This document shows, in pieces, positions 13,089-24,888 of a DNA stretch of 64,000 nt. Every line of letters begins with the position of its first letter. Positions within the stretch are counted from its first letter, which is position 1. The notes beneath the pieces were generated by a model. It searched no databases. It was not told the origin of the DNA and worked only from the letters and a program-made list of their open reading frames with translations. This DNA is from Odontesthes bonariensis. Lineage: Eukaryota; Chordata; Actinopteri; Atheriniformes; Atherinopsidae. A program made the translations under genes and the position numbers. The stretch lies in contig NC_134509.1 in the NCBI RefSeq assembly GCF_027942865.1, positions 9,197,754-9,261,753 on the forward strand. Direction: 5' to 3'.

Positions 13089-13857
13089 TTAAACAAACCA
13101 AACGCAAAACCCACCCGACTCTGTCGTCTCCTGTTCGTTAAACGGTCAGACGGCTACAGATTTCCCAGCATTACGCAGGCTCGCCCAACACCACCGACTC
13201 TGGCTCCATACAGCTTTTTTTTTTTTTTTTGCACAATAACCACGGGTTCTCAAGTATTTACATACATACAGTTCTCCACAGTCTACATGAAGGCCCATAA
13301 ACAGAACAAGGCACAGTCAGTGTGAACAGCTGGGAGAGCCCGATGGGACGCTGCTACAGATTGTGCAGGTGTCGAATGCAAATTCTTCAGTAACAACCTC
13401 GTCAAAGTTGCTTCCAAGAATAACTACAAACGATTCATTTCGACAGCTCACGATTTTTTGTTTTTTTTTGGAAAACACAATACAGTCAACAATTTTAAAA
13501 GCTGACCTGACTTACACGATGTAATGACAGACCTTCATAGAGCATACACGACAGTGGCTAAAATACAGTCGAGTGAATCAAAAGCAATCCATGTTCCATT
13601 TTTGCTCCTCCTCTGTCGTTATCATTTGTTCCTACAAAATAAAAGGGTTCACAATAACAGAGGATCTTGACAGTAAAGGCTCGTCCAGAACAGCATCTAA
13701 GATTACGCCACCGTCCCTTTTCTTTGGTCTGTTTGGACAGAGCAGATAATGAGATCAAGTAGTTCTTTCAGAGCTCTACAAAAAAGAAAAAAAAAAGTTT
13801 CCGCTTTGGGGACTAAATGTGTTGAAGTTGGCACGACGCACTCTGTTCACTTTGACC

Positions 13858-16273
13858 CTACAGCAATGCGTTGGACATGTTGCTGTTCTGCCAGCGCAGA
13901 CATGTTGTCTTGGAATGCTTGTACAGGTGTGACGACTGGCTGAAGCGTTTCCCACACTTCAGACAGGCGTAAGGCTTCTCTCCTGTGTGCACGCGGATGT
14001 GTTTCTTGCAGTCGGTCAAGGTGAGGAAGGTTTTGCAGCATATCTTGCAAGCGTATTTTCGTGCCCCCTCAACCACCAGGACGTTGTGCTCTGAGAGAGC
14101 CTTCTTGCACTTGGACAGAACATCTGCCGAAGCCCTGGTAAGCTGAGGCGGGAGGGAGGTGGGCCTGCCACTGTTAATGTCATATCCTCCGCTCTCGTTG
14201 AGAAGCAGGGGATTGGCCAGACTTGAGGAAGAGGAGGCAGCATCTTGAAGAACTACTCCTACTCCTTCACCTGCCATGCCAGCGGCAATTTTCGGAGCGA
14301 TTCGTCTGTAGCTTGGATAACCCGCAGCGGTTGTAGTCGCTCCTCCCGGCCCTCTTGAGGGGCGCCCCAGTGAGTGAAGCCCGAGACTGGATCGCTGGAA
14401 GTCCAAACCGAATGGATCTACTCCTCCTCGCCCTCCACTCGCACTTCCACCACTTCCTCTGGGGTTTCCTAGACCATCATGCAGGGGGCGGAGGAACAGA
14501 GAATCAGCCTGCAGGTTATCTCCAAAGCTGTTTCGACACTCACCGCTGAGACCACCTGACTGCAGAAGGGACGAAGAAGCGGAGCTAGACGGTCCAGCAG
14601 CGTTCTGTCTCAGGAGAAAATTATGTGCTTCGGCATCTCCGGTTGTCGTGTTGGGAAGGTCATCCTCTCCAGCAACCAACCCCGACCCACCACTCCCAAA
14701 ATCCTTCGGGCTGAGGAAGCTGGAAATGTTGAAACCAGATTTACCACTAAGTCCGCTATTGCAGCCGAAGCCTCCTGCGACTCCAGCGCCGCCTCCCATG
14801 CTGCTCTTGAGGAGGAGCTGCGAGCTGGACTGGAGCAGGGGGTCGGAGCTGGGCTGGGGCTCGGAGGTGAAGCTGCGGTCGCTGCTCTCTGAGCTCAGCT
14901 CCACCTTCTCCTCCTCTTCCTGACACCCAGGCTCAGCCGGGTAGCTCCCCTCTGCCTGTGACATCACGTCGCTGTTTTCATCTGCTGCCTCGGGCGAACT
15001 GAGCGGCTCTCGTTTAACCATCACCTATGTTGAAAAAAAAAAAAAGGCCAAGAGAGATTTAACAATGATCAGAACTTAATTTGAAAACTTGAAATGTTTC
15101 TCTGATAAAATTCAATAAAAAATAACAAGAAAGTCACATTGTGATCACCAGAATACCAACATGTCGTGCCGAGAGTTTTTACCTTCTGCTCTTCCTCTTC
15201 TTCCTCTTTCCCTGATTTGACCCCTGCTCTGTTGCCCTGGTGATCCTGGTCACTGATGTCCTCTTCTTTGCTCACACCCCCCTGCATCCTCTCCCCTTCA
15301 CAGTGTCCGCTGTCTGACTGACTTGGCATTTGAGGGTCATCTTGAGACACTGAGACTAACCCGGTGATTGCAGGACCCAACTTGGATTCATCCCCCATCT
15401 TGTGGGAGTCGGGTGAGAGAAGTGCGCCGTCCTCTCGCTCCGCACTCACCCCGTCTTCTCCTAACAAGCCCAGGTTAGGAGCAGAGGGGCGCTGCCTCTG
15501 TCTGGGCCTCTCCTCTGAAAGTCCAAGAGCAAGAGAGGGCTTACGTTTGTGGAAGCGCCGGACCGGGAAGGAGGCCCTCTGCTCGACCCCTCTGCCACCC
15601 ACCCCATCCTCCTCCATCCCACCCAAAGCAGAGCTCACCAAGCTGAGCCCCAGCTGCTGCAGCAGGAAGGAGCGCTGCAACTTCGACGTGGCAGCGCTGG
15701 CAGCGAGATTAGCACTCGCCCCTAAAGTCGGATTCCCTGCTAAATCTGCCACTTGCTGCTGCCTGTGCCTCTGCTGCTCCTGCTGGGGGTGGTGACGAGG
15801 GGGTCTGTCGGACGAGGGGGACATAGGCAGCGTGCGCGTGGTCAGGTAGTGCTTGCAGGCCTTGACAACATTGTTGAGGTGCAGGTGCGACGCAGCAAGG
15901 AGGATATCCATGACATTGCTCTCCCCCAGCATTAGTGTTGACGTGTACATCATGTCAACCAGAGCAGCAAAAGCTTCAGCCGTCACCACCTGCAAGCACA
16001 AAAAGTTTAAGTATCATGTGATCAGTACACAGGAGCGACGGAGTCCCTGTGAAAAGTCCAAACCTCGCTGTCCAGCTGGATCATGTTCATGCTGGCGTCT
16101 CCCTCTGCGACAGTGAACAGTGCTCTGAAATGGGTGCTGCAGGCCGCAAGCACTGAGCGGTGGGCCTTGAAATGCCGGCTGCCCACCACGATGACACAGT
16201 CGCACAGCTGGCCGTGAACGCGCTGATAGTTGAGCTGCTGGAAGATCTGTTCAAAGTGGCCCGGGAAATCCAT
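13858..16273 (-). CDS. zbtb5: ZBTB5, BTB/POZ zinc-finger transcription factor
   Basis: Nuclear transcriptional repressor of the ZBTB family; mammalian ZBTB5 is reported to repress p21/CDKN1A. Coding exons in order: 16064-16273 (ATG at 16271-16273, right after an acceptor), 15183-15989, 13858-15024, giving about 727 residues against 677 in human. The first 120 residues are a BTB/POZ dimerisation domain (starts MDFPGHFEQIFQQLNYQRVH; also CDCVIVVG, FKAHRSVLAACS, MYTSTLMLGESNVMDILLAA). The long middle part is low-complexity, rich in Ser, Gly, Gln and Glu, and contains VKREPLSSPEA, a likely sumoylation consensus conserved with human (VKSEPLSSPE). Two zinc fingers lie at the C-terminus: CKICCKTF..HIRVH and CLKCGKRF..HSKTTC, the second ending in Cys. 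The linker HTGEKPYAC is intact. Glycine- and serine-rich insertions explain the extra length. Confidence 0.96.
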
Positions 16274-16277
16274 GGCC

Positions 16278-18380
16278 CTGCAGAAACAACAGTCGATCAG
16301 CAGAGGAGGCAAAGTCACATGTGGGGAAAAAGCAGCTGTAGAGCTGAATAATTCAAGATCAAAAGAGCATCAATCAACTCCATATATTTGTCTTTATGCA
16401 GCTTCTGAAATGTGACGGTCTGCTGATTTTCTCTGTTTAGGTCTGCTGTATCGGATCAGTCATAGTAAGCAACTTCACCATAATTTGGCCTATTATATTA
16501 ATAAATATGACAACACATAGCCTGTATTAAAGTAAAGCTGGAGTTTCATTGAGGGTTTGCACAGGTGATAATGAACTGAATTGGTTTGATAGCTCCGTCA
16601 TCAACTGTTGTTAGTAATGATATAAAGGCTGAATCCTGCAGCTTTTTAATGAGGGCCTTAAAATGTTGTTAGTTAAAAAGCACCATGAGCAATATGTGCC
16701 TGGGGTTGACTATGTTGCTACAAAGTAAACATTGAGAAGTAGCTCGCACTTAAGCTAGTCTAGTTGTTTACATATGCGCGTGGTGAGCAGTTAACTTCTA
16801 ACTCCACTTATAACACAGTAGCTACAGAGCACACCCATCCTCATGGACAGCTAGCAAGTCACTGGTCAGCAGATTATCAGTTAGCTAATTCAAATGCAGT
16901 AGCATAAAATATCATTGTGTTGTTAGAACAGTGAGACATAGAGCCCGACATATGTAACATTACCTTGAATTTTCCAAAAACGCTGATATCAAGAGGCAGA
17001 AAAAAGTCCTGTTCAGAAGCTGAAGAAGCTAAATTTAGCTGGCTGCTACCCAGCAAACTGCCTGCTAGCTACAGCGCCAGTAGCGGCATACGGTCCCCCT
17101 GGGATGATCCGCTCGTCTCTCTCGGACTTCCCCCCCGACAAATTGCCCCCTAAAATGTAGCTATCGACAGCTAACACCGCTGCTGCAATTACCAACATCC
17201 CCCGCTGTCCACGTCCCCGCAGTTTGCCCGCACAGGCTGGATGGTTTTAGCTGCCGGCAGTAATACGGTCACCGTTGGTTTTCAAACAGACAGGCAGGTC
17301 TTAGTCTCACAGCTACCGGCGGATATAACTAATGGTTAACATTATGGTAATGGGGACCGGTCCCATCGGGAGCGAGATGCAAGTGTTGTATGTAATTTCA
17401 AAATTTTGCCCCTCACTCAGACGGTTATTCAACCCAGACTCACAGGGTGGCGCTGTGCTTAGCAACCACGTTCACGGCCCCCGTGAGGCGAAGTGCTGCA
17501 GTTTTATAGTTTCACCGCACGATGTCGCTGCTGAGTATCAGAGCATTCTCTGAGCTCACGGCAAAAAGTTTTTCATCAGTGTGAAGAAAATACACATTCA
17601 AAATGTCTTTCCTTTATCAAAATTGGTAAATGGTCCTCTCTTATTACGGCAAGTTTTTAACCGTTTCTGTGCTCTATAAAGCACTTAAAAATATGTTTCA
17701 TACATCTATTGACACAAACACTAATGCTGTGCCTATTTAATTAAACAGAAGCCCTGTAAACTAAACAGAATGAGATATTGGGCTGTAATAATACAATTCA
17801 ATTCATCTTTTTTTCCTTCATTTTTTTCCACTAATAGCAATAATGGAAATTCATTTCAAATCTAAATTGGGTCATAACTGAGGTTTTGAAGTTGAAATTA
17901 AATACTGAAAAGTGGTCTAAAAATCAAATAATGGGAAAAGGTTTAAAAACTGAATGCCTATTTCTATTTCAATTCATTTAATTTAAATTCGAAGCTAATT
18001 CTGACTTAGCATTTAGCAGAATGTCTCAATATTCTAACTTTGCATCTCGAAATTTTTAAATGAGAAAATCTCAAAACTGAATTTGCATCTGGAATTGTGA
18101 CCAAATATATATTTAAAAAAAATACTGAAACATTAAGTGGGAAGTCTGACATATCTAGTCAGGATTTTGACGTCTTGGAACGTTATTATTTCACACTATT
18201 TTTTTCAGTGACAGAAATGCCATCCCATACTCTGTAACATGAAACAGAGTCACGATAGCAAATCTTGAATTATTATTAAAGAAGCTTGGAATTAGCCCTG
18301 TTGTGCTGAAATAAATAGTTTTGACGAAAACGGAAGTATAGCGGAAGGAAACATCCTGGCTGGCACACACGAAAACTGTC
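16278..18380. other. ZBTB5 5' intron/5' UTR and ZBTB5-POLR1E head-to-head region
   Basis: ZBTB5 and POLR1E are divergent. A probable noncoding ZBTB5 exon lies at about 16964-17330 (minus strand): it has the donor AAG followed by GTAATG at 16958-16963 and GC-richer sequence above it. From 17560 to 18300 the DNA is AT-rich with many AATTCAAAT-like words resembling those near 35300-35700; no gene is visible there. Confidence 0.5.
18325..18380 (+). promoter_or_regulatory. Probable POLR1E core promoter with paired CGGAAG motifs
   Basis: Two CGGAAG words, the ETS-type core found in many housekeeping promoters, occur within about 15 bases of each other, less than 60 bases before the POLR1E ATG at 18381. 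No TATA box is evident at a useful distance. This is motif-level evidence only. Confidence 0.35.
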
Positions 18381-21300
18381 ATGGCTGCCTCCTGCTCCTT
18401 GGTGTGCTGCGGAGAAGAGACGGATTCCGACAAAGCCGTTATTGGTGACTATCTGACATTTATTTCACATTGAAAGCGCTTTAAGAATAATTCTAACCGC
18501 AACAGTGACAGCGGGTGTTGTGTCGAGCTTAGCGGCACTGTTTAAACAATGCTGTGCGCGCACACGTGGACGTGCCGCTCTCTACCAGGACCGTGTTGAC
18601 CGTGTTCTCACATATCCCCAGGGCCGGCCCAAGCCTTTATGGGGCCTTAAGTAGAATTTCATTTGGGCCCCCCCTACCATCACCTCAGCTCCAGATGCCT
18701 CATTATTCCATAGGCTACACTGTTATGTGTATAACGGACCCACAATCATTAGCATTATTTGTAATCATCTTACATTATACAGGTGTCATTCTTGTTTTTA
18801 ACCTTAAAGGGATAGCAAACTCATAAATATGGTTTAATTAACTTCTACATAAAGAGTGATGTATAAGTATGGCTCATTAATTTAACTATTTGAAAGTAAC
18901 ATCAGCAGGCTGGAGACTGCATTTATAGTAAACACGTTAAATAGTTTAATTTCTTTCAGATGTGCAATGGTGTGCAAAATGTTCAAAATCCAAATACAAA
19001 ATAGAATCAAATGACATTCACATTATCTTACAGAAAAATAAAGTTATAATCAAAATTAAATAATAAATACAATACTTAAATAATTTTGCCCAACGGTGGC
19101 AGCAGCCAACAGGAGGCATAAATGAACCTAGTATTAGTATTTTGTCAAAATTATTTTATTTTTTTCTGGTGCAATACAATTTCGTTGAAATTATTCAATG
19201 TTATTTTAATTTCATGTATATATTTACTTTTTTATCACAACATCTCGGTGCTCTCTGGGGCCCCCTGGTGGCGTGGGGGCCCTAAGCGACCGCGTAGTTG
19301 GCTTATGCCTTGGGCCGGCTCTGCATATCCCCAATACATCTGGGAGTTTACGAACATGATATGGATAATGTGATGACCCGTTCACCTTTGTGTTTCCCGT
19401 GTACAGTCCGCTTTTCAAACGGCTGCGTCCAAAATGCAGACAAACTGGATTTCACCATCTTCAAGAACACAGATGAAACCAACCCGAGGAAAAGGAGCAT
19501 GCGGATAGTGGTGAGGAAGATGATGTGCTGTGTGACACAGGTTGCGTCGCATTGCTCTCAGCATTCAGTGACTTTGTTCCCTCTGTTCTCCTCTGTTGAG
19601 GTTGCGGAATCAGACAGGTTGTCCTATGTTGGACAGAATTTCGGAGAGTCATCGTTGAAATGCAACAATCTTTGCAAGTATGTGAATGTAGTATATTTTG
19701 ATACATTACGGCTATTTTTCTTTGTAAAAGAGGAGTGATTAATTGTGTGCCCCTTCAGATATTATGTTGGCGTGTTGAACAGACAGGCCGCGCAAATGGA
19801 GGTGCACTGCGCTCAGATGTTCAACATGAAGCCTGTCATACCAGGTAAAGAGAAAAGTCGTCGCCAGCACATGCTCGCAGTGACAACGAAACATCATTGC
19901 CAACCAGCATATGCCAAATCAGTCTCAACTGACAAAAAAAGATGTTGGGAGACGCCATTTAATCTGTCTTTGCCACCAGGAGAGACAACAGAGACCGAGA
20001 ACCCACAGGACGCTACTCAGTCCTATAGAGATAAGGTACAGGGATTTATCCTGATGTCTTTTTTTTTCTTTTTCTGTCCTCAAGCAAGAAATAAAAAAAA
20101 CAAAGCTAGTGTCTTATTTTTTTCTTTAGGTTGACTCATTGATTGAAGCCTTTGGCACCAACAAACAAAAGCGAGCGCTGAGCTCCCGCAGGCTCAACCA
20201 GGTGGGCAGCGATACCCTCCAGCATGCAGTGGCCAAAGCTGCTAGCACCGTGATTGACAAGAAGGGTGTGGCAGGTAAGCTGCTCCTCTCTCTTATTTGT
20301 GTGAATTTCAGCGGTGTTGAGCCATTTTTTGGAGAATTCTCTCAGGCAAAGTCGCCATAGAAAGAGATGGCATTAGCAAACCCTAAATATCTTTGCTGCT
20401 CGAATGGTCTTCTTTGTCTTTCTGTTGTCTCATTTTATCAACTTTCTCCCCACTCGTCCCTCGTCAGCTCTTCAACAGGAAGTGGCTGAAACGGAATCCC
20501 AGGAAGCCCTGACCTCCCACCTGCCTCCCTGCAACTTGGATGCAGACAGTCGAGAGAACGTCTACCCGTTCGATGAACGTATCTTTTATTCGTTCTGTAT
20601 CACCGTGTGCTTGTGCGGCTGAGAAAGGTCGTGGGGAACAGAGTTTTTGGTTTTGGAGCTGCAGCAGAGTTGGTCTTCACCCTTAACTGACTCCCAACAG
20701 TCCTGAGTCCAGTTGAGTTTGCTGCTTTGGAGCAGGCTGGCTCCAAGATGGCAGCGCTCGCCCCCGAGGAGCTGCAGAAGATGAGAGATGCAGGAGGGTA
20801 GGTCAACAAAGATCTCTGCTTTCTGGGATCACTGCTTTCTGGGACAAAAATTCTCATTTGTGCTTGTACTTTTTTTTTTTTTTTACTCGAGGTGCCTTTG
20901 CGTCTTGAGGCATCTAGAGAACATGGCAACCTTGGGAGAAGCCAGAGACAGAGCGTCACGCTTAGCCTTTTACCTCTCGATGCTCCTGAAGCTGGCACGG
21001 CAGAAGAACGTCTCCCACAAGTGTGAGTGATGTTGTTTTTCTTTTTCTCATACAATGCTGACGGGAGAGTTTTTCGCACCCTTTGCAGTTCAGGATTGCA
21101 TCAGAGTACAGAGTACAGATACAGCGGAAAGATGCCAAAAGAGAAGGGTCTTTATCATTCTGGAACGGAAGGAGTGTTGAAGCAACCAGTACGCTTGGTG
21201 TGGTTAGATCGGTGGCCAGTAAAACAAACGGTCGCTTCAGAACCAGCTTGGGACCTTTTTTTTTTTTTTTTTTTTTTTTCAGGGCTAAAAGATTTGTTCA

Positions 21301-23781
21301 TGAGCAGAGATTGAATGTTGTGTTCACAAACAGTACCGACTGTTACTGCTGAATATTCGACCAGTCAGAAAGGTTCAGTTCTGGTTTTAGGTGAGCACTA
21401 CCTGGGAAAATTTTTTGGGGAAGGAATTTTTTTCCTGTAACTCCAGCTGTATTCCGGACTACATTGCCCAGAATTTAACGGTCTGGAGCTGTTTTTCCAG
21501 CAGCTGAAATGTTATTTTAACCCTGGGCCTGTTGCATTCCCACTGAGCTCCTAAGGTTCAGGGTAGGTTAGGCAATGTGAATCTTCTGAAGCCCGTCGCT
21601 CCACCCCGTCTGTCTTTGTTGGAGTGTCGGCGCTGCCGTGCTGAGCCTGTGGTGAAACTTGGAAGTCGGCTTTGGCTGTATTAAAGGGATAGTTCGCCTC
21701 TTTTGACATGAAGCTGTATGACATCCCATATTAGCAATATCATTTATGAACATTGACTTACCCCCTGCTGCGTCCTGTGAGCCGAATTCCAGCTGAGTTT
21801 TGGGGTCCACGAAGCTAGTCCGGCTAGTTGGCTGGGGGCACAAAAATAAAGCGTTTTGCTTCTCAAAAAAATATCCGTTCAAAAGAGTAATACATTTGCA
21901 TCACAAAATCGTTGTCCAGGAAAAAGTCAGAACTCACTTCGCTTGGCGCTATTTTTGCCTCCCTTGATATCAATGCATCCAATGTAAACTGTGCAGACCG
22001 AAGAGCAGACCGAGCAGTCCCCTGCTTCCGAGCAGTAAACACCGTAACAGGTGCAGCTATCGCTAGGTGGCTAGGGAGTGCCCGGTCTGTTCTTCGGTCT
22101 GCACAGTTTACATTGGACGCATTGATATCAAGGGAGGCAAAAATAGCGCCAAGCGAAGTGAGTTCTGACTTTTTCCTGGACAACGATTTTGTGATGCAAA
22201 TGTATTACTCTTTTGAACGGATATTTTTTTGAGAAGCAAAACGCTTTATTTTTGTGCCCCCAGCCAACTAGCCGGACTAGCTTCGTGGACCCCAAAACTC
22301 AGCTGGAATTCGGCTCACAGGACGCAGCAGGGGGTAAGTCAATGTTCATAAATGATATTGCTAATATGGGATGTCATACACTTCATGTCAAAAGAGGCAA
22401 ACTATCCCTTTAACTCCAAATCTGTCCATATTGCACATTTCTATGACGTTTTAACCATTTTTATTGGTGTCTAAGAACATGACTGCTGTTGAACAAAAGT
22501 AAACAGAAGTTAACATTTTGTTTGTCCGATTTCACTGCTTTCTTCTCACTTGCCTGCAGGTCCTGGTCTGTAGTGTTTTCTACTCCGCAGTAGAAACACC
22601 AGGAAGTGCTCATCAGCTACTTATTTGTCACTATCCATCTAGTCATTCAGTCTTCACACCTCCCTTTTAGTTGCCGGTATGGGTCGATTGAAACCAACGT
22701 TGCCCTCTTCAAACAGCCAGTAAACAGAGGCTCTGTGTTATAATTGCAACACTATTTTTTTTCTTCTTCTTGCAAATGCAAATTCACTTTTGTTATTTCC
22801 CGCCTGTTTTTTCCCCCCTGTTTTTTCCCCCCAGATCTGTTCTAAACGCATTCAAAACCAAATTATGGCACATTTTGGGCATTTCTGCACTCATCATATT
22901 GAAGCATATAGAAAATGGAAGCAGTGTGTTTACAATGAAATGAAGCAGCACGTTGAGCTTGAAACTTTAATGTGAAAAACCTGTCATAGCTTTCTGTCTG
23001 CACGCCGCATGTAAACGGACCTAAAAACCTGCTTGTAAACTTGAGCTAATAATGGCTCATGATTGTGTGCAGTCGGGAAGGAAGAGGGCTGCCCGCGAAT
23101 CATTCAGACCAAACTGCTCAGAACATTCACCGTTGAGACGTTCAACAATGGCAGGTATGATGATCGGGACGGCCTCCTGCTTCAACTTTCTAAACCAGAA
23201 CTTTTTCAGTTTCAGACAAATAAACTTCATCTTCATTCTTTTTAGGGTCCAGAACATCGTGTCGACCTCAATGCGTTCCAAATTAGCTGCATACAGTCTG
23301 GCTCTGCTGCTGCATATGGGTTACATGACGGCTGACCTCTCATTACTGCACCGCGACCTTGGAATTACTGAGACTAAGTAAGAATAAGATCTTTGTTACA
23401 CGCAGTGTTAACACAAACTTTCTCTGGTTAAATAGCATCAAGCCAGTAGTGTCCTCTCTGTCCCATTTGCTCAGGTTGATATTATTCTGGCGTCGGTCAG
23501 TCAAGTTTCTACTTGTAGACACATAGCTGCGATGCCTCACACTGTACTGAACTGTCAGCACGAGGTGTGTCCCAGGAACTCTGAACATAGAACTGATGCA
23601 TATTTTTACCTACAGTGTGATCGAGATCGCAAAGTCAATGGGGCTGACTTTAATCAAACCAGCCCGGGGCAAAGGGGAGGAGGCTGGACTGCACAATGAC
23701 CACAAACAGGCCTCTCTTGTTCTGCCTCTGATCAAATACGATCAGTTCATGGAGAGACGAAAGCGGAGGAAAATGCACTGA
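18381..23781 (+). CDS. polr1e: POLR1E, RNA polymerase I subunit (PAF53/RPA49)
   Basis: Subunit of the RNA polymerase I PAF53-PAF49 heterodimer, acting in nucleolar rRNA transcription (TFIIF-like and TFIIE-like role, family knowledge). Coding exons: 18381-18444, 19407-19510, 19601-19677, 19759-19844, 19980-20035, 20130-20274, 20468-20578, 20701-20797, 20892-21022, 23073-23154, 23246-23377, 23616-23781; phases are continuous and give about 416 residues, near human length. Conserved stretches: FSNGCVQNADKLDFTIFKN, ESDRLSYVGQNFG, QKRALSSRRLNQVG, the tandem winged-helix C-terminal half, and the basic tail MERRRKRRKMH-like end. A hAT-type element sits in intron 1 and foldback MITE C2 in intron 9. 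AATAAA at 23878-23883 is a likely polyadenylation signal. Confidence 0.95.
18619..19323. mobile_element. Non-autonomous hAT-type transposon in POLR1E intron 1
   Basis: Starts CAGGGCCGGCCCAAGCC and ends GGCTTATGCCTTGGGCCGGC-TCTG, an imperfect inverted repeat. It is flanked by a perfect 8-bp direct repeat CATATCCC at 18611-18618 and 19324-19331. An 8-bp duplication and CAG...CTG termini are hallmarks of the hAT superfamily. At 705 bases, with no transposase-like reading, it is a non-autonomous derivative. Confidence 0.88.
21685..22409. mobile_element. TTAA-flanked foldback MITE, family C, copy 2
   Basis: A 725-base near-perfect palindrome in POLR1E intron 9: arms of about 340 bases (21685-22023 and 22071-22409) around a loop of about 45 bases. 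It starts AGGGATAGTTCGCCTCTTTT, ends with the inverse, and is flanked by TTAA at 21681-21684 and 22410-22413. The two strands read nearly identical translations, which confirms the inverted repeat. The open frames have no recognisable protein content. Confidence 0.9.
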
Positions 23782-24888
23782 AGACCTTAAAGGAAATGAA
23801 AGAAAAGGACTACGAGAAGACTGTGAGAAGTGGAAACGTCACAAACAAGAACTGTTTATTCGTGTATTTTGTAGACAAATAAAGAGGTTGACTTTGAGCT
23901 ATACATGATCTCATTACTCGACGCTTACAAGTTGAAGGTACAAAAAAAAAAAAAGCAGACTAACGAGCTGTAAACAACCTCTAGATGACGGAACATCCAG
24001 CTTAAACGTGTAGGCACATTTGTAGACATCACGTATTGCACACTAAACATCTTTCTGCTTCTTTGGTTGTTACCAAGCGAGTCTTTGTGATTGTATGTCA
24101 CCGTGCAGCATGTTGTCACCATCCTGAATGGTAACTGTAACATTTCCCACTGAAATAAAAACTAAAAAAAAAATCAAAGACAGCTGAACAACTTTGAGGA
24201 CATTTTCTGAAACTGCAGACTCACCAGGAAACAACAGCTCTGTGCAAGAGGCAGAAGCTTAATTTTGCCTTAGGTTTTTTTTTTCCTTTCTCTTTTTGCA
24301 TATACACCTCAAACTGACGCACTCGCTCTCCTAGCTACAATCATCGATTTACTCAAAAAAAAAAAAAAGTCAACAAGGCACAGCTTTACTTTGTTTACCA
24401 TGGTTGAAGCTGGCATCTCCGAAACCTCTGACTCCGGCTGGGACTTTTCAAATGTGCACGTACTAACCCGAGTCCCGGAGGCAAACTGACAAAACCGACA
24501 AGTTCACGGAGAAAAGGAACATGATTAAAGGTAAAGCTTTAGTGTAATCTGCGTGTCAAACATGTACGGTGATGAAAAGATCCAAATGTGCTGCGCCCAA
24601 GCTTCACCTTGTTCTGTATTTTACGGGCGCACCGGTAATGTATCAGAAAATTAAAACGAGTCCGATTTCAGATTTACAGAATGATTTTGCCGTCCTTGCA
24701 TACTGTAGGACAGGTGGCCCTCTTTTACTCTTTCGGTTGCGTCTCTCGACTTCTCGAGACGGTTCACTGCAGGAGGAGGACATCATGTTGGAAAGTTTAG
24801 AGGACTCCGCTTGGAGCGTAGACGCCAGTTTAAAAAGCGAGGAGTCATTGACGCCTGGCCACTGGAATCCACGTTGGCTTGCCAGGAT
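23782..24888. other. Convergent 3' ends of POLR1E and FBXO10
   Basis: Holds the POLR1E 3' UTR (AATAAA at 23878-23883) and, on the minus strand, the FBXO10 3' UTR. A minus-strand AATAAA near 23855-23860 would make the two overlap. Several homopolymer A runs occur (23941, 24355). No coding exon is visible. Confidence 0.5.

Larger units (their letters stand above)
10354..13857. other. Convergent 3' ends of GRHPR and ZBTB5; long ZBTB5 3' UTR
   Basis: No coding exon is visible. On the minus strand an AATAAA (positions 10489-10494) lies about 3.4 kb beyond the ZBTB5 stop, so most of this stretch is probably a long ZBTB5 3' UTR. On the plus strand the first AATAAA after the GRHPR stop is at 10995-11000, which would make the two transcripts overlap tail to tail by roughly 500 bases. 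MITE C1 (12589-13088) lies inside. Several poly-A and poly-T runs occur (12520-12537, 13216-13230). Confidence 0.55.

Noticed and set aside
14355-15795. Plus-strand frames of 64 to 143 codons over ZBTB5
   Set aside because: Shadow frames of GC-rich, low-complexity ZBTB5 coding exons.
21863-22232. Two near-identical 106-residue open frames on opposite strands
   Set aside because: They are the two arms of foldback MITE C2, not a duplicated gene. No conserved protein content, and the reading is shared only because the arms are inverses.
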